The notes beneath the pieces are model-generated. The model made no database searches. It saw only the letters and a list, made by a program, of their open reading frames with translations, and was not told the origin of the DNA. Shown in pieces: positions 58,201-64,000 of a DNA stretch of 64,000 nucleotides (position 1 is the stretch's first letter; the number at the start of each line of letters is the position of its first letter). The stretch comes from Anaerolineae bacterium (lineage in GTDB: Bacteria; Chloroflexota; Anaerolineae; Aggregatilineales; UBA3940): the NCBI GenBank assembly GCA_016926255.1, contig JAFGOY010000038.1, forward strand, positions 62,001-126,000. The letters run 5' to 3'. A program made the translations under genes and the position numbers.

Positions 58201-58300
58201 CGAACCGGCAAAAGCCCTGGCCGAAGCGCAGCGTCAGGCCAGCCGATCCGGCCTTGAAACCTTCTACTGGGCACCGTTCAGCGTTTTCGGACAGCCCTGA
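55253..58300 (+). CDS. TPR-CHAT caspase-like protease
   Basis: 1015 residues. About residues 60-600 are tetratricopeptide repeats (for example HHNLGKTYAAFGYIEPAIKHYQLS), forming a sensor scaffold. The C-terminal CHAT domain carries the catalytic dyad: His888 in HIATHA and Cys928 in LSACQTGMG, so it should be active. It probably cleaves target proteins when the TPR part is triggered; the anti-sigma partner is one candidate. TTG 55253 or ATG 55274 are possible starts. It ends where the convergent NACHT gene ends. Confidence 0.9.
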   Translation: MSLTTAAMIKPLERINQRLTDIDHKLITEQQLTNAFGEGYRQVRADADTFIKYSHELARQNPVLGSQSALGAFEYLSQSDDIERIGLASAALGMSLHWWGHDWKALNYLDAAHSTLTGTFPRLMVEWHQCLCERRLNGLQDTHLRLNDIAAQLESGGSTTAAMRCRLDNAIVNLQQDDLKKRQAFLNSAKSFFKSHSLWGDAGIALIIEARLSFDRGALEVGSQQLDEAEDDLSRADMLAMLGFCWMLRGIYFNHHRKVDQAVAWLDKAITRARALRHQYYEALALMDLAAIQYHQGKSEESYQTNQTIKAIAHTLKVRLLEASATLTEANWNFNKGEYAAAQDGYVQAQACYEQVGHQPSVGICIMNQGVVARRLGHFGQSLRLLNQSLDLFEENSQYEFIATTHHNLGKTYAAFGYIEPAIKHYQLSIETIEETGAAAQGGKTLVELALLLAERDDIEQAHVKLDQVEREAMSAGMLFDLALCDQARGDILLKEHKPALALEAFRSSLEQCETLNLLDTSRNSRLGMCEALIAQRRLEEARDQIDQIDPGDHPARLRWRLYLLDARIDREKLDFQAALSAYISALDEIRLARRSLDFEEYIEQFVRALEPVYFEAFEQAIELENCLEALVIAELHGNQLLGIRLGHRAAEERDLRTLPEQLTTALNAKLGYEWTILRYAWGKDHIRLFVLTPGELTWYKIPLDRAVQMALRLCSSPDISFRQFAFLDDPQLQPGTSGQGKLTRQQLYNCLFPEAVRQRLHPDHTLIIVPTHQLHGLPFQALIDGDSPLIEKTQVLYTHSLSTLLETMKRSPAQPGNDRQGLILAQSEFAAEDFPALPHVEYEVAAINRKNPTISRYPNAKLSRQDLLRAGQTGSLSQAKLLHIATHAYYDAETGAYAGLLLSEDVLGIEDIYNWKLQAQLVTLSACQTGMGRWYYGDEIVGITQAFLSAGAQSVIASLWQVADEHAADLMAELYTRLESCGEPAKALAEAQRQASRSGLETFYWAPFSVFGQP

Positions 58301-61177
58301 TCAATCACCATCAAGGCCGAGGCGGAACCCGATCAGCGGTACATAAGCATGCGGCTCGACCGGTCGGCGCTGCGTGCAGTGAATCTGACGCCGTTGATTA
58401 TCGTATGCGCCTCCCCGCAAAATACGCGGTCCAGAAGCACCGATATTCTCGCGCTCTTTGTCTGGTTTGTAGGGATAATCACGCGCTAGGCTACTTGTCC
58501 ACTCCCACACATTTCCACCGAGATCGCAGACACCCTCCGGCGTCTTGTCCTGAGGGAAGATGCCGACAGCGGTTGTCTGCCCGATCCCTGCCTCACGTGT
58601 ATTGGTGCAGTCGTCGCCACTGGCTCGGTTTCCAAAAGGGAACTTGCGGCGATCAAGACCAGCAGCGGCGCGCTCCCATTCCGCCTCAGTCAGAAGGCGA
58701 TACGGCTTCCCGGTTTTGTGACGCAGCCAGTTGGCATAGGCAACAGCCTCATACCAGGTCACACCAACCACCGGGCGGTTGTCGATCCCCAGTGCCGCGT
58801 CATGGATATAACCGCCTGTCCGCGCTGCCCGCTCGCGCCATTCCTGCGCGGCTTTTGTCCAAAACCTGATGTCGGCATAACCATCATCGGCGAGGAACGC
58901 CCGGAACTGTGCATTGGTGATCGGATAACAGGCAATATAAAACGGCTTCAGATTGACCGTGTGGCGTTCGTCGTCGGCACCCATTTCGAAGGGGCCGCCG
59001 TCAACCCAGATCATTTGCGGTTCTACCGAGCAAACACCGGAGCGCGAATCCCCCAGCCAGCCCAACACGTCAGCAGCCTGGGCGCGTTCGATTGGCGTGA
59101 GGTGTCCACCTTCGACCAGCATCGTTAGCTGTGATAGCAGCCGCGATACCACCTGTGTGCCAACATGCTCATCCTGTTCGGCGATGGTGCGGCCAACGAT
59201 GGACAGCATCTCTGCTGCCCACCAGATCGACCGCCACCCCGCCGCGTCTTCCGGGGGCTGGGGTTTACACAGCAGGTTGATCGCGTTGAGCGGACGAAAT
59301 ACGTCCTGCTGATTGAACACAAGGTGACCGACGGAGAGGAGCAGCACCTCGCGCCAGACATCCCCCTGATCAGCAAGAGTCGCGACCAGCCGGGAATATT
59401 CACGGTCGGCGACCAGATACCGGGCAGCCAGGAATTCCTGAAAACCCCGATGTGGAAACGCAAACATCGGGTCACCGTTGTTATCACGCCCTTTTCCAAT
59501 CAACAACCCGGCCCGTTTCTCGACATAGTCACAGAATTTCTGCGCTTTTCCCCAGTCCCCATCAAGATACTTTTGCAGCACCTTAAGGACATCACTCTGC
59601 GGGATATTGACCGCATTGGTCGAGCCATCCTGTGTATTGTGCGCCCGAAACGCAACTTCACACAGGCCATTGATCAGGCGTTCTTCGCGCGTTTCCAACT
59701 CTTCGACAATTCCCTTCACCCATTCGCCCGGCGCAGTTTCTTTCGTTCGCTGCCAATCCCACAACAGCAGTTGGATGCAGTCATTGTAAAGGCGAGCCCG
59801 TTCCTTCGGTAGGGTTCCTTTGTAGGTATGAACCACTGACATGACGGTCAGCAGCATCGGGTTCTGGGCGAGGTCGCCGAGGTTTTTGGCCGCATCTTTG
59901 AGTTCGGCAGCTCTGACAAAAACGCCTTCCCTGTCAATATAGCCCAAACGCCCCAACGTGTTATACCACCGGTCGATAAACAGGTGACGGCTTCTTTCAC
60001 TCAGTGGGGCAAGCATGACGACCTGGAAACGTGTGAGTTGCCATGCCGGATCGGTATACGACAGCACCCGGCAGGTCACGATGAAGCGGCTGCGCGAGTA
60101 CGTTTCGGCAAAATCGGTGACCGCCTCCCGGACGATCTGACGGTGCTTGAGATCGGCGATCTCGTCCAGGCCATCAAACATCACCAGACAGTCGCCCGCG
60201 CGGAGCGCCTGCCGCACATCGGCAGCGAAATCGTTCAGGTTATGCGATTCTAACTGTTTTTTGATATGCCCCCAGACCAGATTGGCCGTTCCACGCCGGG
60301 TCTTTTTGGGAATATCCTGGACAAATTCCCGGAGTTCCAGGCGGATCGGCAGCAGCGGGCCGTGTGACCAATTCGAGGCCCGGCGGCGACCTTCCTGGGG
60401 AACGTCGAGATTTTTCAGATGTCTCTGTTCAGGCCGTACTCTCGCCCCGATCAAACACAGCGTAAGATAGTTGAGGAAACTCGTTTTCCCGGAACCCGGA
60501 TCGCCGAGAATGATCAGACGCCGCACCCGGTTCACAACTTCCAGCGCAGGGACGGGGACGCGTGCCTGAGGATCGTTGTCGTTCTGGAGTGCCTGCTGGG
60601 TGCGCATAATGTCGAGCGGCACGTAGATATCGTTCAGGCTGATGTCCGGGGTAGCCTGATCAGGCATTGCCATTTGCAGATCGAGCTTCCCCAGCGGGAC
60701 CCTCCCCGCGATTTCTTTCAACCAGAGCAGGTAATCCTGTTCCTGCCCGTCGATTTCTGCCGAACCATTGGCAGAGGGACTGGTATTGCCATAGATTACC
60801 TGATCGGCGTGCTTAACCAGCACCTCGGCCTTATTGAAATCCCCCCCGGCAGCCCCGCCGTTGATAGTCACCGATCCCCCTCCGACGTTGGCCCCCGGCA
60901 TCACGCTTCCCTGAATGGCGTTGCTGTCACCCTCGATAGTCGCCGTACCATTCAAGTCAGTAGCGACATCGCGCAGACTGGCGATGATCTGGTCGATCTC
61001 TTTCCTCTGATCGGGATCGACGGTGACTCTCCGGATACCTTCCAGTCGGCGGATCTGTTCAATCAACTGCAAACGACCTGACCCTGCTCTTGCCGGCGAA
61101 CCAGCGTTGATCCTTGGATGAGAATCCGGCCCTTTAGACAGAGACGCCTTATGCACTACCGGTAAATTCGATATCAT
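58301..61177 (-). CDS. NACHT STAND ATPase with Gly-rich repeat and C-terminal FGE-like domain
   Basis: 958 residues. Residues 35-75 are helical. Residues 77-130 form a Gly-rich repeat (NVGGGSVT at 97-104, GGD at 111-113). NACHT core: Walker A GDPGSGKT (225-232), Walker B LVMFDGLDE (331-339), then a winged-helix/helical part including FPHRGFQEFLAARYL (574-588). Residues 715-955 are an FGE/C-type-lectin-like domain (GGNVWEWTSS, RILRGGAY). FGE catalysis needs two Cys near the end; only one is seen (IHCTQRR). The domain is probably a binding module. Confidence 0.9.
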   Translation of the reverse strand: MISNLPVVHKASLSKGPDSHPRINAGSPARAGSGRLQLIEQIRRLEGIRRVTVDPDQRKEIDQIIASLRDVATDLNGTATIEGDSNAIQGSVMPGANVGGGSVTINGGAAGGDFNKAEVLVKHADQVIYGNTSPSANGSAEIDGQEQDYLLWLKEIAGRVPLGKLDLQMAMPDQATPDISLNDIYVPLDIMRTQQALQNDNDPQARVPVPALEVVNRVRRLIILGDPGSGKTSFLNYLTLCLIGARVRPEQRHLKNLDVPQEGRRRASNWSHGPLLPIRLELREFVQDIPKKTRRGTANLVWGHIKKQLESHNLNDFAADVRQALRAGDCLVMFDGLDEIADLKHRQIVREAVTDFAETYSRSRFIVTCRVLSYTDPAWQLTRFQVVMLAPLSERSRHLFIDRWYNTLGRLGYIDREGVFVRAAELKDAAKNLGDLAQNPMLLTVMSVVHTYKGTLPKERARLYNDCIQLLLWDWQRTKETAPGEWVKGIVEELETREERLINGLCEVAFRAHNTQDGSTNAVNIPQSDVLKVLQKYLDGDWGKAQKFCDYVEKRAGLLIGKGRDNNGDPMFAFPHRGFQEFLAARYLVADREYSRLVATLADQGDVWREVLLLSVGHLVFNQQDVFRPLNAINLLCKPQPPEDAAGWRSIWWAAEMLSIVGRTIAEQDEHVGTQVVSRLLSQLTMLVEGGHLTPIERAQAADVLGWLGDSRSGVCSVEPQMIWVDGGPFEMGADDERHTVNLKPFYIACYPITNAQFRAFLADDGYADIRFWTKAAQEWRERAARTGGYIHDAALGIDNRPVVGVTWYEAVAYANWLRHKTGKPYRLLTEAEWERAAAGLDRRKFPFGNRASGDDCTNTREAGIGQTTAVGIFPQDKTPEGVCDLGGNVWEWTSSLARDYPYKPDKERENIGASGPRILRGGAYDNQRRQIHCTQRRPVEPHAYVPLIGFRLGLDGD

Positions 61178-61245
61178 TGTCTGATACTCCTATTGCCAGG
61201 ACACCCACTTACCCATACAATGAGACAAATTCTAAGGAGATTTTA

Positions 61246-61740
61246 ATGGATAACAAACCCGATTCTAACCTTTCTAACCCAAAAGAGAAACTCCAGAATC
61301 CTCCGGGTAGTGTTGGCGGAGACCAGAACATCGTCGGCGGTGATGTTGGAGTAGGCGGCAATGTCGGCAGCGGTTCGGTCACCGCCGATTACATCGTTGG
61401 CGGCGACTTGACATTTAATGGAAAAATGTCTGGCGAGAAAACCGAGTTCGCCGAGACGATGATCAGATTACGCGATCTGATCATTCAAGCCTACAAAAAC
61501 GGTGAGCTACCCGAAAAGGTCGCCCGCAAAACACTCGCCAACCTCAAAGAAACTGCCGAACTGGTCACGAAAGAAGAAAAGCCGCCTAAAAGTAAAATCA
61601 TCCAGAAACTTCAATATGTCGCCGACGTGCTTGACGCCGCCGTCGACATGATCAGTTCACAGGGAAACATTGCCTCGGTACTCGTACGCGCTGCGCCTAT
61701 CGCCGCGCTATTGATCAAGATAGCGACTCGTATCTTCTGA
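61246..61740 (+). CDS. Small Gly-rich-repeat protein with C-terminal hydrophobic helix
   Basis: 164 residues of unknown function. Residues 20-60 are a Gly-rich repeat (VGGD, VGGD, NVGSGSVT, VGGD) likely to form a short beta-solenoid. Residues 62-135 are helical and charged. Residues 142-164 (ASVLVRAAPIAALLIKIATRIF) form a hydrophobic helix able to enter a membrane. AAGGAG precedes ATG 61246. It is divergent from the NACHT-FGE gene, with which it shares the repeat. An effector or adaptor role is inferred. Confidence 0.75.
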   Translation: MDNKPDSNLSNPKEKLQNPPGSVGGDQNIVGGDVGVGGNVGSGSVTADYIVGGDLTFNGKMSGEKTEFAETMIRLRDLIIQAYKNGELPEKVARKTLANLKETAELVTKEEKPPKSKIIQKLQYVADVLDAAVDMISSQGNIASVLVRAAPIAALLIKIATRIF

Positions 61741-64000
61741 TCGCGCACCCAGTCGCGGCACCGTTGGCCGGGCACGCGCAACAATCCAACCCAGTGCGCG
61801 ATGAATCTCGTTCTGTTTCCGGCTGTCCTCGTCCCAGGCCGCGCGGAGTGGCAGCCGTGACAGCACATCCGACAGGTCACGCGCCACTTCGAGCAGTTCT
61901 TTGCCGGTCAGGGGAGGATCAGGAATGTGGCGCACGATGAATCCGAGTGCAATACCGGCTGCACACCGGACATCGAGTGGCCCGCTACGAAGCGCATTGC
62001 GCAGTGTGTCGACCATCGTTGCCGACAGCTCACGAACATTCGCCATACTCCGTAAAGCAGCCGCCCGCACTTCGACATTCTCTGCCTGGTGGGCAGCATC
62101 GAGCAGGATGCGCTGGATCGCCGGAGCGTCTTCCAGAGCGTGCCCCAGGATTTCAAGAGCGAGAACCCTCACTTTCGCCGACGATGCTTTCAACTGCCCG
62201 GACCCGACATCTTTCATCACTGCCAGGTCCATCACATAATTCACCACTTCCGAACTGAGTGGTGTGTGGGCTTTCAGACAGTTGACGATGTCCTGCCCCA
62301 GAGTATCCCCATAAGTCTGTAGAGACTGGATAAGCGAAATAAGCGCCACATCCGGCAGGTTCCGGAGCGAAGCCAGGGCGCGAACGGCCCCCCGCGTAAC
62401 GGTGTGATCGGGCATAACGACCAGTGAATTCAGGTAGTCGACAATTTCCGGTCCAGGGTCCCGCAAACTGGCGATGGTATCAAGTGTCGCTTCACGCACC
62501 GATACCTCGCGGTCACTGAGCAGGATATAGAGCACCTCGCGGAGTTCGGTGTTTGGCTCCGGAATATGCTTGAGCGCCGAGGCAACTGCACCCCGAACCA
62601 GAGGAATGGTATCAGTGGCGATGTGTGACAGCATGTGTAATGCCTGGGGATCATCTTTCCCCTTGCGGACAATCGGGTCGATAACCGCCGCACGGATGCT
62701 GTCGGAGGGATCGTCCAGACGTTCGATCAGGGCATCGACGATGTCGGACGTATTATTTGTGCAGGCTCCAAGGGCCCTGATTGCAGCCGTGCGCACCCTG
62801 CCATCAGGATCATCTGACCAAAGGACCAACTGCGAAACCACCAGTGACGGTAGTTCGATAGGACGTGCAAAGGCGCTGATCGCCATCGACCGGAAGGAAG
62901 GATCGCCGTCGGCAATCGTCCGGCAGATGACAGTCAATGCATCATCCGGCAGATTGGAGATACCGGCGAGAGTCTCGACCGCCCGCTGGCAGATCGTCGG
63001 CTCCGGGTCATTCAGCAGTTGGAGCAGTTCGTTGATAACCGTTCGCGGCAAAGAGCCGATCTGCTTCAACCGCCGCAAGCTGACGCGCCGCCGGACGGGA
63101 TCGTCACTGTGCAGGAACTCGATCCACATGTTCAGGGTTTCGGTTGGAACCGGCGGGATATGGGCCAGAGCTTCTTTGCTGCTGGTTGCCACCTTCTCGT
63201 CAGTATCGGCGGTGAGCATCAGCAGGTAAACGTACGCCTCTTTGGAAAGCGCCCCCATCCGGCTCAGCGCATTTGCCAGTGCACGGCGAACCAGAAGAGG
63301 CTGCTGGTAACCAAGTGCCACAACCGCCTTTTGTGCCTCGTCAAGATGAGAAGGCCAGAAGGTCAGGGAATCCACCGCGAAAGCCTGGGAATACTCGCTT
63401 GGGGCCGAGAGATTCTCGAAAACACTCTGGGCAGCAAGCCAGGTAGCTGAAGTCCCTTCGAGATTGATCAAATGGCGGCGGGCCATGTCATAGATGGCAC
63501 TGAAGCGTCCTAGGCTGTCGCGTTCGCCGTAAATCCACAGTTCGGTCAGCTTCTCGATGACATACTTGACGATATCCGGGCGAATCTCCACGCCGCTGCC
63601 AAGCAGCCGCGCAGCGAAGAAAAGATCGCGCTTGAGCAGTGCTTCAAAAGGACTGGAGGCATGGCCGAACTGCCCGGCCTGTTCCCCGTGAGCCATCACC
63701 GCTGTTTCGACGAGTTCAGAAGCATCGTCGGGCGAGTTCATAGAAACAAACCCGATTGCCAGCATGATCACCTCGTCCCAGCGTGGATCATGCAAATTCT
63801 CGCGGATGCGCTTTGCCGCCCGGCGGTAGCTGGCAACGAGATACCGGGCCGCAAAGTATTCTTGCAGACCCTGATAGATAAAGCCGTACCGCTCCGGGCC
63901 AAGTTCGATGAACACACCTGAACGGACACGCAGTATCCCCAGGAAGCTCCCTATTGCCCGGTCGACTTCCATTGGCATCAGGTCGTCGTGCAGCCTGCTC
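61708..64000 (-). CDS. NACHT-type STAND protein C-terminal part with HEAT repeats (5' end outside window)
   Basis: The frame stays open to the window edge, so the protein is partial. The first visible part (about 63980-63600) has the hallmark end of a NACHT module: GFIYQGLQEYFAARYLVAS. About 600 residues of HEAT-like repeats follow (for example VRTAAIRALGACTN, VRGAVASALKHIPE, VRAAALRSMANVRE). HEAT arrays often recognise the trigger in STAND proteins. The ATPase core is not visible. It overlaps the end of the small plus-strand gene by 33 bases. Confidence 0.85.
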   Translation of the reverse strand, partial: SRLHDDLMPMEVDRAIGSFLGILRVRSGVFIELGPERYGFIYQGLQEYFAARYLVASYRRAAKRIRENLHDPRWDEVIMLAIGFVSMNSPDDASELVETAVMAHGEQAGQFGHASSPFEALLKRDLFFAARLLGSGVEIRPDIVKYVIEKLTELWIYGERDSLGRFSAIYDMARRHLINLEGTSATWLAAQSVFENLSAPSEYSQAFAVDSLTFWPSHLDEAQKAVVALGYQQPLLVRRALANALSRMGALSKEAYVYLLMLTADTDEKVATSSKEALAHIPPVPTETLNMWIEFLHSDDPVRRRVSLRRLKQIGSLPRTVINELLQLLNDPEPTICQRAVETLAGISNLPDDALTVICRTIADGDPSFRSMAISAFARPIELPSLVVSQLVLWSDDPDGRVRTAAIRALGACTNNTSDIVDALIERLDDPSDSIRAAVIDPIVRKGKDDPQALHMLSHIATDTIPLVRGAVASALKHIPEPNTELREVLYILLSDREVSVREATLDTIASLRDPGPEIVDYLNSLVVMPDHTVTRGAVRALASLRNLPDVALISLIQSLQTYGDTLGQDIVNCLKAHTPLSSEVVNYVMDLAVMKDVGSGQLKASSAKVRVLALEILGHALEDAPAIQRILLDAAHQAENVEVRAAALRSMANVRELSATMVDTLRNALRSGPLDVRCAAGIALGFIVRHIPDPPLTGKELLEVARDLSDVLSRLPLRAAWDEDSRKQNEIHRALGWIVARARPTVPRLGARSEDTSRYLDQ

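Noticed and set aside
58301-58470. Possible DGR variable region at the end of the FGE-like domain
   Set aside because: The FGE/C-type-lectin end resembles DGR targets, but there is no Asn-codon (AAC/AAT) enrichment, no reverse transcriptase and no template repeat in the window.
1-64000. CRISPR arrays, tRNA or rRNA genes, insertion sequences
   Set aside because: No regular direct repeats, cloverleaf-like sequences, transposase motifs or terminal inverted repeats were seen by eye.

Overview
The window looks like a chromosomal piece of a GC-rich (roughly 55-60 %) bacterium, most likely Chloroflexota (Anaerolineae / Aggregatilineales-like). That placement is an inference. It rests on LysW-dependent lysine synthesis, T-box control of a tRNA-quality operon, a DUF6391 protein, a Ser/Thr kinase with an FHA domain, a large Wzm/Wzt polysaccharide locus and a CHAT/NACHT island. 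No rRNA, tRNA, CRISPR array or insertion sequence was seen.

1-10.2 kb: the 3' end of a dihydrolipoamide dehydrogenase gene, then one co-oriented operon for alpha-aminoadipate lysine synthesis: lysW, lysX, lysY, lysZ, lysJ, lysK, homocitrate synthase, both homoaconitase subunits and homoisocitrate dehydrogenase. Most genes overlap or nearly touch. The operon is preceded by a promoter, a 22-codon leader ORF with six Lys codons, and mutually exclusive antiterminator and terminator hairpins. This is a lysine attenuator.

10.2-27.4 kb: housekeeping and signalling genes. These are a TspO-like membrane protein, an STPK-FHA kinase, a DUF6391 protein, a shikimate-kinase-like NTPase, a NifU-type scaffold, a response regulator, a ClC channel with CBS and TrkA-C domains, an M20 peptidase and a HAD hydrolase. 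A T-box leader with a probable AUC (Ile) specifier precedes alaX, two poorly known genes and ileS. IleRS carries a swapped GXHH form of the HIGH motif. A DksA/TraR zinc-finger protein and an RluD-type pseudouridine synthase follow.

27.5-49.3 kb: a surface polysaccharide locus. It has a membrane-bound nucleotide-sugar dehydratase, a Wzm/Wzt ABC exporter, two methyltransferases, ten glycosyltransferase genes and two AsnB-type amidotransferases. Its second half is arranged as a mirror: AsnB and GT4 on the plus strand meet GT4, GT2, GT4, GT4 and AsnB on the minus strand. The 3' half of wzt and the next gene are distinctly AT-rich.

49.3-53.6 kb: an MFS transporter, an AAC(3)-family protein, an SbcD/Mre11-like nuclease and a LURP-one-related protein.

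53.7-64 kb: the most unusual part. A sigma-70-like factor, a soluble zinc-binding anti-sigma-like protein and a TPR-CHAT protease form one operon. A NACHT ATPase with a C-terminal FGE/C-type-lectin domain faces it tail to tail, with the two stop codons touching. A small divergent gene follows, then a NACHT-HEAT protein that runs off the window. The small protein and the NACHT-FGE protein share a Gly-rich repeat (NVGxGSVT ... GGD). The small protein ends in a hydrophobic helix. I propose, as inference, a conflict or programmed-death system with a STAND sensor, a solenoid-bearing effector or adaptor, and a caspase-like protease under sigma/anti-sigma control.
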